A stretch of DNA of 64,000 nt, from assembly GCA_030847615.1 (NCBI GenBank), contig JAUMIR010000003.1:282218265-282282264 (forward strand), given 5' to 3'. A program made the translations under genes and the position numbers. Positions 23,420-35,110 of this stretch are shown in pieces. The DNA comes from Gambelia wislizenii. Taxonomy: Eukaryota; Chordata; Lepidosauria; Squamata; Crotaphytidae. The notes under the pieces were generated by a model. The model was not told the origin of the DNA and searched no databases. It saw only the letters and a program-made list of their open reading frames with translations. Position 1 is the first letter of the stretch, and each line of letters begins with the position of its first letter.

Positions 23420-23812
23420 AAGAAACTGGGAGCCAGATTTTGTTTACTTTTAAGTTTTCTTCTTTCCTGTTGAAGTTGTCAAGGTGTTTGAGGATTTCAA
23501 TAGCTTCTCTGTGCATTCTGACATGATAGTTGTTGGCCTGGTCCAGAATTTCTGTGTTTTTAAATAACATTTTGTGTCCAGGTTGGTTTATAACATGTTC
23601 TGCTACTGCTGATTTTTCTGGTTGGCCCAGTCTGCAGTAGCTCTCATGTTCCTTGATTCGTGTTTGCACACTGTGTTTAGTGGTCCCTATGTAAACTTAT
23701 CCACAGCTGCATGGTATGCGGTAAACTCTTGCAGCTGTGAGAGGGTCTCTTTTGTCCTTTGCTGAGCATAGCATTTCTTGGATTTTCTTGGTTGGTCTGT
23801 TGAAACAACCTA
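23420..23812 (-). mobile_element. Penelope-like element fragment, GIY-YIG end (left arm)
   Basis: On the minus strand the frame from about 23810 holds a CSCG..VYIG-like GIY-YIG start (with a stop between), then RIKEHESYCRLGQPEKSAVA, HVINQPGHKMLFKNTEILDQ and REAIEILKHLDNFNRKEENL, ending near KIWLPV. This is the endonuclease domain that follows the reverse transcriptase in Penelope-like retroelements. The RT domain is absent. The arm faces an opposite-strand copy at 23814. Confidence 0.88.
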
Positions 23813-23813
23813 C

Positions 23814-24536
23814 AAACAATCTACAGACCAACCAAGAAAATCCAAGAAATGCTATGCTCAGCGAAGGACAAAAGAGACCCTCTCACAGCTGCATGAGTTT
23901 ACCACATAACATGCAGCTGTGGACAGGTTTACATAGGGACCACTAAACGCAGTGTGCAAACACAAATCAAGGAACGTGAGAGATACTGCAGACTGGGCCA
24001 GCCAGAAAAATCCGCAGTAGCAGAACACATTATAAACCAACCTGGACACAAGATGTTATTTAAAAACACAGAAATTCTGGACCAGGCCAACAACTATCAT
24101 GTCAGAATGCACAGAGAAGCTATTGAAATCCACAAACACCTGGACAACTTCAACAGGAAAGAAGAAAACTTAAAAGTAAACAAAATCTGGCTCCCAGTTT
24201 TGAAGAACAATAGAATCAAAACTCAACACTTACAAAGGAATTCCACCCAGGGACAGGGGAAGTTCCAGCAGATAATGGCCCATCAACCAACCATTAGCCA
24301 AACAGACACTAACAGGCCTTGCATTTCAATACCCAGAAACTAACCATTCAAATACACAAATTTACATATACTCCCCAACAGGGCTTCACAGCATATAAAC
24401 TACACATACACTCCTACCCAACCATTCTTGAAGATGCCAGCCACAGATGCAGGTCAAACGTCAGAAAGAAACTATTCCAGAACACCGCCTCACAGCCCAG
24501 AAAAAAAAACCAAGGAAAATCTACCGTTGAAATAAA
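23814..24536 (+). mobile_element. Penelope-like element, GIY-YIG end and 3' tail (right arm)
   Basis: Inverted copy of the left arm. The frame has ITCSCGQVYIGTT (the GIY-YIG core), then QIKERERYCRLGQPEKSAVA, INQPGHKMLFKNTEILDQAN and FNRKEENLKVNKIWLPVLKN. Downstream it continues into the 3' tail, with CTTGAAGATGCCAGCCACAG and AACGTCAGAAAG, the region that carries hammerhead-like motifs in some Penelope elements. No RT. The two arms are head to head with almost no spacer. Confidence 0.88.
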
Positions 24537-24544
24537 GATTTTAA

Positions 24545-24765
24545 ATAGCGATAGCATTTATATTTCTATACTGCTTATCAGTGCAAAGTACTCCCTAAGC
24601 AGTTTACAATGTGTTAGCTAATTGCCCCCAACAAGCTGGGTACTTATTTTACTGACCTACAGAAGGATAGAAGGCTTAGCCAACCTTGGAGCCCTGTAGG
24701 ATCCAACTCACGACGTTGTGGCTACAGTACCAGCATTTAACCACTGTGTCACCAAGGACTCATGT
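24545..24765 (-). mobile_element. tRNA-derived SINE, second family
   Basis: The complement starts GGTGACACAGTGGTTAAATG (A-box-like). It includes CGTCGTGAGTTGGATCC (B-box-like) and GTAAAATAAGTACCCAGC, and ends in AAGCAGTATAGAAATATAAA, a LINE-like tail. Layout as in squamate tRNA SINEs with a GTACCCAGCTTG body. Confidence 0.65.
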
Positions 24766-25724
24766 ATTTAAATACCTTTCTAAAAGATAGCATTGAGGGG
24801 GTAGACTGAAACACCTAGAATCCCTCAGCCACCCTGGTGACTTTTCTGCTGCAGAGTGACCAAGGAGAAGGCCCCTTCATCTGCCTCCCCATCATGTGAT
24901 AAAGGTACCACAAGCAGATCTTGGAAACCAAGCAGGTCTGTATGGAATTACAAATTTGCTGGGCAATTTGGCATAGAACAGAAATGGAGAGAACAAAATC
25001 TACAACCAGGAACCACACTCACTTCTAGTTGTCATTGTGTGGACACCCTCTGGGTTATATTTTGCCTCAGTGTTATTCTGTGCTTGTTTAAATTAAATCT
25101 GAAGGATCTCCAGCAAAAGCAGGTGACACAAAGCTTTTTCATGCTTTATTTAATAAGCTTTTTATATCCAGTGACTTGCTGTTGCAAAGGGCCCCAATAA
25201 ATGATCCTGTGTCAGAATTGTGTTGTATATCTGGAAGTCCTCAAGAGACTAAGGGGATTCTCCATGGAACAGAAATTGAAAATTGAGACCTCTGGTATCA
25301 ATGAAGGAAAGAAACCCACTCTCTATTTATAGCTGGCCACTTGTGGGGCAGATGGAGTGAAAGTGAGCTTCCATGCATTACGCCTTAAACCATAATCCTT
25401 TCCTTGAGCTGAAATACACAACAGAAATCCTCACTCCATTATTCCTTGGGGAGTTTGTAGACTGTGGTTTGGTTTGTTTTGCAAACTGTATGCTGTTTTG
25501 TTTGCAAGTGTGGTAAAGGCGGGTCTGTGAGATGATACAGGACTATCCTGTGGCTTTTTAACAAAAGCAATTGTTTGACTGTACAGATTGGCAGGGTAGG
25601 TCCTATCATTTGGCAAAATGAGGTGGTCACTTCAGGGAACAGATGCTGGGAGGCACTAGCAAAGCAGTGGAGAAGAGGGCAAAGTACCCCCATCCAGACG
25701 AGGAGGCTTCCTTCAAGTGCAATG
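24766..25724. other. No recognised feature
   Basis: No supported gene. An open stretch at 24856-25200 has no recognisable domain. Confidence 0.4.
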
Positions 25725-26145
25725 GAATAGGGATATAATTCTTAATTTCATTCTCAAGGGAATCAATAAGTAATTTTAGTAATTTTCTTCCTGTCATGAG
25801 AAAGTCTTTGAAATCTGCACAGTTTGCAGTTTGGGTCTTAGTGCAAAATTCACACATTTTATTTCCCCCCAATAAACAGCATTGCCTGTGCAAGAAACAG
25901 CTTTTTCTGTGTAGACAACAATATGCAATGCAGTTTCCTTTACAGAAAATTTGGTTTTTCTGCACATGTGTACATGCAGACACACACACACACACATGTA
26001 CAAACTTTGCATAGAATAACTCTTGAACTGCTTGTGAGTCCAGAGTTCTCCTCATCAGGGTTTCCTGACACTCAAGAAAAAAAATGTTCAACCATTTTTT
26101 GAATATTTAAATTATTCTTTCCATCCTTACCATGGAATATATTGT
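25725..26145 (+). mobile_element. Family A AT-rich DNA element (copy A2)
   Basis: Left end AGGGATATAATTCTTAATTTC with CAAGGGAATCAATAAGTAATTTT. Centre has CTTTTTCTGTGTAGACAAC-like words and a CA repeat (25979-25997). Right part GTTTCCTGACACTCAAG and TTTAAATTATTCTTTCCATCC matches A3/A4. The 154-codon minus-strand frame here is spurious. Confidence 0.7.
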
Positions 26146-26159
26146 CCCATCACCAGTGT

Positions 26160-26240
26160 GTATTTATTGATTTAATTTGATTTGTATCTTTCAGAACTGG
26201 GATCTAAGGTGGTTTACAACATAATTTTTAAAAGTACCAA
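26160..26240 (-). mobile_element. LINE L2-like 3' tail remnant
   Basis: TTGATTTGTATCTTTCAGAACTGGGATCTAAGGTGG is a decayed version of the L2-like 3' end seen at 7645 and 44708. Confidence 0.4.
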
Positions 26241-26817
26241 CAAAAATACAATTACTGAAATCCTGCTTTGCGCTTTCCTACTGTACTCGCATAGTTATAT
26301 GGTGATTGTGCTACACCGCCTTCTACAGAATACTCGCGTTATGCAACTAACTTTATTTGCCCATGTGCCTGCATATTATCCCATCATGTAATGGGGAACA
26401 TACAGTGGCTCTTTCTACTATTCCAGCGAATAAAGTGGTACTTGGATGGCACTGAGTAATAGTTATGCGTCATCCAAGAATGAAAAACTGCATGGCTAGA
26501 ATTCTGTTGGTCAGTCCCAAATAGACTAGAGCTATTGAATCAATTGTTGAATGGTGAGTCATCATGCAGATAAATACAATTGAATAATGGCTCTATTGTA
26601 ATTGGAACTAACAGTAGAATTTAGGGCCATGTGAGACAGTTATGCTTGTATAACTCCGCTTATGCAGCCATGAACCATGAACCAGCCATTTTACAACAGT
26701 CAAAACAGTACAACCACTTGTGTCAGAAAACTGAAAGGATTTCAGCCAACACATGAACATTAAAATACATTTAAATGAGTTATAATTGTATAACAGCCAT
26801 CAAGTTAAGATAGGGGC

Positions 26818-27025
26818 GAGAATGTATGGCGAAAATACTCCCCATAGAATTCGAGGAGAAAACAATTTGTCTTAATGAGATCCTGCATCAATCCACTGTA
26901 TTTGGAAGGAGCGGGGCCAAAAATGCCAAAAATTTCACAGGAAGGAGCCTTCACAACTTTCCCCATAATAGTATCCCCAACACTAATGGGATACTGCTGT
27001 GTTTTAGTGACAACAATAAAACCAT
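26818..27025 (+). mobile_element. Family E fragment (copy E4)
   Basis: Shares GCGAAAATACTCCCCATAGAATTC, TTGTCTTAATGAGATCC and TTTGGAAGGAGCGGGGCC with E1 and E3. Covers only the left third of the element. Confidence 0.65.
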
Positions 27026-27107
27026 TGTTCACAGTAATATTACTCCAAATTTTTATTTATATTCTTTATATTCTTCTGTTAAAAGAGCTAGAATGTTGTA
27101 GAAGTTT

Positions 27108-27312
27108 TAGCATTGCACTATGACTGTGGAGACCAGGGTTTGAATCCTTACTCAGCCATGAATACCCACTGGGTGACCTTGGGCATCACACTCTCTCAGC
27201 CTCAAAGGAAATCAAAGGCACACCCCCTTTGAACAAATGTTGCCTAGAAACCCCCATGGTAGGTTGGCCTTAGTCAGAGATGACTTGAAGGCACATAGGC
27301 AAGCACACACAA
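27108..27312 (+). mobile_element. tRNA-derived SINE
   Basis: Holds TGGAGACCAGGGTTTGAATCC (B-box region), TCAGCCATGAATACCCACTGGG, TGACCTTGGGC and GATGACTTGAAGGCACATAGG. The A-box end is diverged. Confidence 0.8.
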
Positions 27313-27441
27313 ATTCCTTTTGCAGGTTGAACTCAGTTGGCATCAAGGGGAGGAAGCTGAGGAGAAAGGGGGGAAGGGAGGGGGAAGAGAAACCAAGACA
27401 TGTTAAGAGAAGCTGGAAAGATGGGGTGGAGGGGATCTATG

Positions 27442-27499
27442 TGGAAGGAAAGGAAAGGAAAGGAAAGGAAAGGAAAGGAAAGGAAAGGAAAGGAAAGGA
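27442..27499. repeat. (GGAAA)n microsatellite
   Basis: Eleven or so tandem AAAGG units in a purine-rich stretch (27340-27540). Confidence 0.95.
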
Positions 27500-27833
27500 G
27501 CCCTTTCTAAAGAGAGAACAGGGGAAAAAGAGACAACCCTCACACTTGCTTCCCTACCCCCCTCTCTCTCTCACACACACACACACTCACCCCTCTCTGA
27601 CACACCTGGCTGGCTTGCCTTTTGACAATCCTGAGAGGAGGGGGCAAGGGAGCAGCAAACTCACTCCAGCTTCAGCCAGACAGGGAGGGCAGGTACTTCT
27701 TTCACTGTCTCTTTCTAGTTTGGGAGATGCTTTTTTTTTAAAAAAAGCCAGCAGGAGAGGGGGTCCTGGCTATGAGGGCCCCCCCCCTGCAGATGCTGAT
27801 TTGGCAGTTAACTGATTTGGTTAAGCCGGCCCT

Positions 27834-28325
27834 GATCATAGAGCTGGAAGAGACCACAAGGGCCATCCAGTCCAACCCCCTGCCATGCAGGAACACACAA
27901 TCAAAGCACTCCCAACAGATGGCCATCCAGCCCCTGTTTGAAAACCTCCAAAGAAGGAGACTCCATCACACTCTGAGGCAGTGCATTTCACTGTCGAACA
28001 GCTCTTACCATCAGGAAGTTCTTTTTAATGCTTGGGTGGAATCTCTTTTCCTCTAGTTTGGGTCCATTACTTGGTGTCCTAGTCTCTGGATCTGCGGAAA
28101 ACAAGCTTGCTCCATCCTCAATATGACATCCCTTGAAACATTTAAACATGGCTATCATGTCCCCTCTTAACCTTCTCTTCTCCAGGCTAAACATATCCAG
28201 ATCTCTAGGCCACTCCTCACAGGGCATGGCTTCCAGATCTCCCACTGTTTTGGTTGCCCTCCTCTGGATGCGTTCTAGCTTGTCAATATCCTTCTTGAAC
28301 TGTGGTGCCCAGAACTGGAAATACA
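27834..28325 (-). mobile_element. CR1 LINE 3' end
   Basis: The + strand starts with CATAGAGCTGGAAGAGACCAC, the complement of the CR1 3' terminus. The minus frame 28344-27988 gives KLERIQRRATKTVGDLEAMP, LDMFSLEKRRLRGDMIAMFK and DGASLFSADPETRTPSNGPK, the conserved end of the CR1 reverse transcriptase. 5'-truncated, frame largely open. Confidence 0.9.
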
Positions 28326-28699
28326 CATCCAAGCACTGAAACAAACATAAAACTTTGTCACCAAAATGGGAAAGTTAATAAAGAGCATCCTATCGATCAT
28401 CTTCATGTTGTCACCCAGAAGTTTTCTCGGTAGCAACGGGGATGGGGGAAAGAGGACTGCCCATTCATGCTATAATCTCATGACTACAGTGGGACGTGGT
28501 TTTACACGCCTTTGATATAATGAAAAAGTGGTATTGAAGGTCTATTCGAGGGTTAACCCATGAATAAAAAACGACGCCTTATCCGTGGCTGGAGCACAGA
28601 CTGGCCACAGGTTCAGGACAATGTTGTGTGATAGTGGGAACCTGTCCCTGCAAACATCTCATCGTAATTGTGCTATTACAGCCCCATCTGATAAAATCC
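28326..28699 (+). mobile_element. Family H DNA element, right part (copy H2)
   Basis: From AAGCACTGAAACAAAC through GGTCTATTCGAGGGTTAACCC to the terminus ATCTGATAAAATCC, followed by TTA (28700-28702). Matches the right half of H1 (38672). Its left half is missing, replaced by the CR1. The terminus resembles family C. Confidence 0.65.
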
Positions 28700-28702
28700 T
28701 TA

Positions 28703-29477
28703 GTCCCAGGTATGTGTGTGCAGAATTATGGCTGTACGGCATGATCCTAAGCAGTTTTCTTCTAAATTAAGCCACACTGAGTTACATGGAACTTACTCTC
28801 AAGTTATTGTTTTTTTCTGATTGAAACAGGCTGCAAACTAGGAGTCAGCCCAAAGAACCTAGAAAGAGTTTTTTCTCAGTACACAGGCAGAGGGTTGCAC
28901 TGTATTGATGTGAATGTAGATAACTTCATTTTAACCTGGAGTCAAATGGCATGGCCATGCCCTTGCATTGTCAAGATCTAATTATCTGAGTTCATCTTCT
29001 AGTTAATGACCCCAGCTAATAGGGTCATATTCTCTAGAGTAACTGTGGGAATGTGATTCCTCGGCATCAGTGGACCTTTGACCTAATATAGTGGACAATG
29101 AACGTTTTTGTTAAAAAAATGTATGGAGTAATACAATCACACTTTGTATAACTGAATTGTGTAGTAGGCTGCAATTTTATCTATATGTTTACTTGAAGCA
29201 TGCTCCACTCAAGTAATCAGGACTTAATTCTGAGTAAATCAAAGTAAATTACATTGCTAATCACTTAAAGTTGTAATGTTTTGTTTACTTAGGGCAAGGG
29301 TATTTGTTTGTAGATGCCAACTTATCTTATAACTCTAAAGAAGACCCATTTTAACAAGGATGCATGCAATCTGTACTGAGCTGTTTATTTTAAGAGTCTT
29401 AAATAGAAATATTTGGAATGAAATCAGAGATCAACTAAATTAATTATTAAATAAATATATTCCTGGTTAAAGTTCGA
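28703..29477. other. No recognised feature
   Basis: No supported gene or repeat. Confidence 0.4.
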
Positions 29478-29730
29478 AGAGCCAGTGTGGTGTATTGGTT
29501 GTTGGACTAGGATTTCAAGAGACCAGGGTTCAGCCATTGAAACCCACTAGGTCCTCATAGGCAAGCCCCACTCTTTCAGCTTCTGAGGAAGGCAATGGCA
29601 AAGTTCCTTTGAACAAATCTTACCGAGAAAAACTCATGATAGGGTTACAATAAGATGGAGTTGACTTGAAGGCACACAGCAGCAGCAACAACAACAACGA
29701 CAACAACGACAACAACAACAACAACAAAAG
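29478..29730 (+). mobile_element. tRNA-derived SINE with (ACA)n tail
   Basis: AGAGCCAGTGTGGTGTATTGG head, AGAGACCAGGGTTCAGCC B-box region, AGGAAGGCAATGGCAAAG, GAGTTGACTTGAAGGCACAC, then a tail of about 40 bp of ACA/CGA triplets (29687-29725). Typical squamate SINE with the tail that the 5S SINEs also use. Confidence 0.9.
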
Positions 29731-32312
29731 TTCCAAACTGTAATCTCCTAGAAAATACTGTATTGGCTTATGGTTTTGTTTTTTAAAATATCTCATTTCT
29801 GTTAAGATATCTTTTCATTCTTTCTTCACATATAGTATTAACCAAGATTTTGACTGATCATAGAAGAATCTGCAGGAGTCATGCTAGAAGAATTCAAGAA
29901 AGGGCTTGTATCAACCACAGTAGCATGATGATGACAAAGCGCCCCAGCTGTTGGTTGACACAAAGCATAGTTATGCTTTGCCAAATGACTGAGATGAAAA
30001 ACATGAAAATGTGTCACATTTAGCAAATATTCAGTTATTCTTATCTACTCTACTATGCCCAAGGGTGGTGGGGCAGAGTTGCTGCTACATGTCTTTTCAT
30101 TTGAGTTTTTCCTTGGTTGTCCTTAGTTGCCCTTCTACTAATCTTATTTGTTTATTTAACCACTTTGTGGTTGCTTCTATGGTTCAGTTTTATTTTTAAA
30201 AGGCACCCAACATGATGTAAAATTGGAGAAGGGCCTACATTCCATTGTTAGTCCAAACTAGAACAGAGCCATTGCATCAATTGGATTTATACATGTGTTG
30301 GCTCACCAGCCAACAATTGATTGAATGGGCCTACTCTAGTGAGAACCAGCCAACAGGATTCCAGCCAATGTTTTAACCAAAGGAACAGCTATTCATTTTG
30401 CATTAAAAATACAAAACAAAGCAAAAACAATGGCAATATGCCCCCACAATGAGTAACCACAGCAACGTAGCAAGAGGTTCCTTTTAAAATTATTTAAAAT
30501 TAATATTAAGTTTCTTTAAAATAGAAACTCAAGACTGTCAGTGATGTCTTGCATACAATTAGGGCATCATACTAATATCAGGCCTGTTGTGTAAGTATTT
30601 TCAGAGTTAACACAAAGATGGTCACCCAAACAAGTTTTAATTTTGCAAGCAATTGTGCAAAATGGTTGTGCAACTGGTTGTGCAGCCATTTGCGCAAACA
30701 CTTGTGCAAAGGTATACTCTAGCACAACAGAGGTGTTACCCTAAATGCTACTGATGTGGAAATTCCACAAGAGATCAAGTTATTAATATTTCCAGAAAAT
30801 TAGCAATAACTTGGCTTAGCAATGCAAGAGGGGGCAACTAGAGGACTTTCCACCTGTGTATACCAGTACAAGCCCGGATGGAACACACACAAAATGTAAA
30901 ATTAATTATGATCTTTATTAAGAGTTCAAAAATAACACCAGTCACGCACACAGTCACGCAAGAAGCATTCACACAAGACTAGCGAGAGTGATGTGAGAAG
31001 AATTTTGATGTATGAGGAGGGTTTATGGGTGATACAACCTCTCCTGTAGATCCAGGGGTCTAAGAGCAGGGGTTCTGAAGGCCCGCATCAAATTGGCAGC
31101 ATGGCGGTAGGGAAGGGTGGCTATGAGCCTTGGCTACACAGGAAGCAGTTCTGTGCACCTGGCTACACAGTATGACGTGGAATTGAGAGGAAGATGGACT
31201 ATGCAAGCTTTAGTGGAGTTTTCAGGGGGTTTAAATAGGAAATATTTGCCTTCTAGGAATGTGATTTTGAGTGGGAAACAATGTGTTCCAGGAGTGTTCC
31301 AAGATTAAACAATGGATCTCTAGATATATTAACTATCCTATGACGTGTTGCTTGTTTGAATTGAATAGCGGTGGCTACCTCCTTTAGTGCCAGGTTTGGG
31401 GATTAGGATAGGTGTAACTTACAAACAATGGTTACTCCAACTATAGGTAGTGAAATTATTGGCTGACACCAGATGTTCTCAGGAAACACCTTCTTATCTT
31501 AATTTTGGAATTTGCCATGGCCCTTCCCTTGGGCAATACATAACTTTGCTATTTTCAGCTAGTGTCTTTGGAATTTTCCAGAGGGTTCCTGATTTACTAA
31601 ACTGTCTTCCCACATGGAAGGCCACATTATTAAATACCTGCCAATTATTGGGGTGCACAGGGGGTATTCTGGGGGTATTCTGGTTGTAATCAGAGGATTT
31701 TCATGGTATTCAGGTTACATTGGATTTGAAATGATTTACTTTTCAAGCCCTTCCTAAGTACTTAGTCTGCAATATGAAGAAGGCTATGAGGCTTGAAAAT
31801 ACAAAAATCCATCACTTGACTGCCAGAGCCATGAGTGCTATTTGCGCCTTCACCTGATTAAGAGGCTGGGAGAGATAGAGGCCTAAATCCAACACTACAC
31901 TCACATATGTCTCCCAGCTCAGCAGGTGTTTCTTACCCAACCATTGTCCCTAAAACCCTCCATGTCTCTGGGAGAAAAAAATGCCATGGGACATCTTCTA
32001 GTCTTCTAAAGCAGGTTTTAAGCCCACATGGGGAGGCTGTATGGGGAAGTCACCCACATCCCAGGTCCACCAACAGAATAATACCATTGGATTCCATCTG
32101 CTAAGAACAGCTTTGACTGCTAATATAATAAAACAGGACCGTTGGGCTGCATAACAGATGAAGCATTTCCATTTGGGACCTTTCATCTACAGTTCATATA
32201 TGCTTCCTCTTATTGAAACATTTGGTGCTTAAAAATGCTGAATATTCATAATTATACCCATGCAGCAGTGAGCACACACTTATAAATATACACAGGATTG
32301 AATTCAGACTGT
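29731..32312. other. No recognised gene
   Basis: Long AT-rich tract. The part from about 30895 to 31430 and that at 33215-33870 share a look (CTTTATTA.., CACACAAGACTAGC / CACAAGAACCATACAAG) that may reflect decayed LTR sequence on the minus strand, but no boundaries could be set. Confidence 0.3.
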
Positions 32313-32644
32313 GGAGATTTTCACACGGGGAAATCATTCCACGGGGAGATCAGGACAAAATTGTTTCTGTCCCGGAAGCAGTGCCGCATTTCACACGCCC
32401 ACTTCCCTCTCCTGATCTTCCATCATCCTGATGCTGTGCTCGTTCTATTTCTTTTTATTAATGACAAACTCTTGTTAATAAAATATCGTGGAAGGTACCA
32501 GCAGGGAAATAGAACAAGCACAGCATCAGGACGATGGAAGATCAGGAGAGGGAAGTGGGCATGCAAAACGTGGCGCTGCTTCCAGGACAGAAACAATTCT
32601 GTCCCGATCTCCCCGGGGAATAATTTCCCCATCTGAAAATCTCC
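32313..32644. mobile_element. Hairpin MITE (copy P4)
   Basis: 332-bp inverted repeat. Left arm starts GGAGATTTTCACACGGGG and holds CCACGGGGAGATCAGGACA, CCCACTTCCCTCTCCTGATC and GATGCTGTGCTCGTTCTATTT; the right arm has the same in reverse and ends CTGAAAATCTCC. The loop is the AT-rich TTATTAATGACAAACTCTTG region. The termini differ from family P's GGAC, and no target duplication is obvious. Confidence 0.85.
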
Positions 32645-32837
32645 TGAGTTAGATGCCACTTAGACCACATAGAAACCACTGTGAAAATATAGTCAAAACT
32701 TATATTTTTTTAAGTCTTACTCATCTGAAGGGCTGAATTTGAATGTCCTCCCCTTGGGGGGCCAGATTGGCACTAACATTGGTTTCTTTTAGGAGACACA
32801 TTAGAACATGGTTTTTGTTTTAAAAAAATCTGGTGTC

Positions 32838-32839
<2 letters not shown>

Positions 32840-32870
<31 letters not shown>
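32840..32870. repeat. (CT)n microsatellite
   Basis: About 15 CT units. Confidence 0.95.
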
Positions 32871-32873
<3 letters not shown>

Positions 32874-34554
32874 GGTTTTAACTGTTTTAGCTTTTTCTGC
32901 TAATTTAACTTGGGGCTCATCTACACTAACAGGAAAATCAAGCTTACCTTCAGGTTACCCTGGTCCACAGTGACCACAGGCTTGTCCACACAATTACCAC
33001 ACACCCCAAGGCAAGTTCAGAAGCACAGTCCACACAGTTCTCCTTTCAGACTTGTTACCCAAATAGGTGGGGATCCGTTGGGAGCCCACTCGTGACTCCA
33101 AATCTCAATTATTATTTGGGGGAATTATTATAGATCAAATGGATGGCTGCGAGAGACTGGGTTACTTCGGGGCCTTTACATCTATGTACACCTGTACTAA
33201 CTGCAGAGACTCTGAGTTAAAGTGAAATAAATGTTTTTTATTGGAAAATAATCATGGAGCATTCACACAAACATACACACTCACAAGAACCATACAAGAC
33301 CAACAAAGAGTTTTGAGACAAAACGTTTGGATAGACGAATAGATTTGGGATATAGGGTAATAATTACCAGTCCTGAAGAGTAGAGTTCAGTGCAGCAAAG
33401 AGACTCAGTCTTGGAACTGAGGGTGGCACAGATTGACAGTGTCCAACTGTGGCACACATGGCTATTGTTTGGGGACTAATATTTATATTGTGTTTTGTGT
33501 CCTGAAGGGTGTTTTTGGCTTAGAACAAAGTGTAGATGGGTTTCCCACCATTAAACAAAGGAAACCATGACTCTGCTGATTGCTGTTTATAGCTGAGCAA
33601 TTGGAATTGATGGGTTTATGACAACCTCAGTATTGTAAAGTAGGAAAGGTGTGAAGGAATGTTTTCTGGGGATAAATGATTGTTTTGGTCACTTGTTTGC
33701 TTGTGGTATGATTCATTGCCAAGGGTGCCCAAGAGAAGATTAGCACATTCCACCTTGATAGCTCTATTTACTTGGGGCTTCACTTAATCCTATCTTGGGT
33801 GCTCTGCTGGTAGTTTTACACCACACCTTCTTTAATTGACCTCCATCTGACCTCATCTATGGTCCACCCCAGTCTACTAGACCTTGTGAAGTGTCTCTAT
33901 ATTGCCAAATAATAAATATTATAGGGAGGGATTTAAGGCAGGGTAACAAACTCACACCAGTCTGATAAATCACAGTATGTGTGCGGCTGCTCTGGGTTTT
34001 TCCCTACTCCCCCCCATGCATGCAAATGTACATATGTCCACATCACCTCTGCCTCTTTTCCCATGGCTCAGAGGGGCTTTGGGCATCCTATTAAGTGGAG
34101 GTATATGCAAATAATTATATGGGCATGCTGGTATGCACTTCTCTGAACAACTGCCGCATATGCAAAATAAATTGCAATGAAGAAACTGCTAAAAAGTGAA
34201 GTTGAAACAGGGAAAGAGGCATTTCCTGATGAGAAAGGTCAGCTGATCATGTGACCCATGGAGCCACCTCCCAACCTCCTCCACCCACCTGCAAAAACTC
34301 GAGCCCCTGGCCCCACACCAGTCACTATGGAGTGCAGTACACACACACAAACACAAATATCTGGATTTTGCACTCAAATCTGGAGTAAATCCCAACTCTT
34401 TTTGGTCTGGATTAAAGCCCTGAGATGCTGAAAAAAACCTAGATTCAAGCCATACATCATCTAGACAGTTCTCTGTGAAAACAAGGTGAGATCATTTTAT
34501 TTGGCCCTTGTAGAGAAACCCTTGGTGATCTAATGTGCTTTTATCTTATTTTAA
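32871..34554. other. No recognised gene; possible old retroelement
   Basis: No supported gene. The region 33.2-33.9 kb has features reminiscent of a minus-strand LTR, including a TTTTTTATTGG complement of a polyadenylation signal, but this is weak. Confidence 0.3.
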
Positions 34555-34675
34555 TTATTTTATTACTTGTATTTGTAATTGTTTTAAATTGTTCATACTG
34601 TTTACATGTATGCCCTGAGATCTCACAATAGGAGATGAGGCAGAAATATTTTAATTAATAAATGCATAAATAAAA
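34555..34675 (+). mobile_element. L2-type LINE 3' tail
   Basis: TTGTTTTAAATTGTTCATACTG, GCCCTGAGATCTCACAATAGG and TTAATTAATAAATGCATAAATAAA give the 3' UTR and tail in + orientation. Confidence 0.55.
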
Positions 34676-34763
34676 GTGTAACTCAGTTAGACTTACTTAG
34701 ATCAAATGCATTAACCCTGAGGTTCTGTACAACCACTGCCCCAGAACAATAAAAGATAGGGGA

Positions 34764-35110
34764 GATTACCAGATACTTAAAAAAAAAAAAACAAGGAGCT
34801 GACGAGAATGACATCACTGTACCATCGAAGGGCCCTGATATCTCACAACGTCATTCTCCTGGTGTGCTTGCTCCATCCTGCCTCCATGATGAAGTGATGA
34901 AAAAGGTGCCACTTTTCATTAGCGGAAATTTCTGCTAATGAAAAGAAGCACCTTCTGCTAATGAAAAGCGACACCTTTTTCATAACTTCAGCATGGAAGC
35001 AGGACAAAGCAAGCACGCCAGAAGCGATATTGGGACCCATTGGTGGTACAGTAATGTTCTCATGAGCTCTTTGGAAGTTGTTTTTTTTTTTTTTCAAGTG
35101 TCTGATAATC
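34764..35110. mobile_element. Hairpin element (copy P5) with A/T-run arms
   Basis: 347-bp inverted repeat. Left arm GATTACCAGATACTT(A)n then ACAAGGAGCTGACGAGAATG, GTGTGCTTGCTCCATCC and GAAAAAGGTGCCACTTTTC. The right arm mirrors these and ends (T)nCAAGTGTCTGATAATC. A short TTCATTAGC unit also repeats three times near the loop. Arms differ by about one base in six, so it is older than P1-P3. Confidence 0.8.

Noticed and set aside
25627..26091. 154-codon minus-strand ORF with a cysteine-rich look
   Set aside because: It lies across a family A element and a CA repeat; the cysteines come from the TGTGTG run.
27237..27815. 192-codon ORF
   Set aside because: It runs through a purine-rich microsatellite and simple repeats and has no domain.
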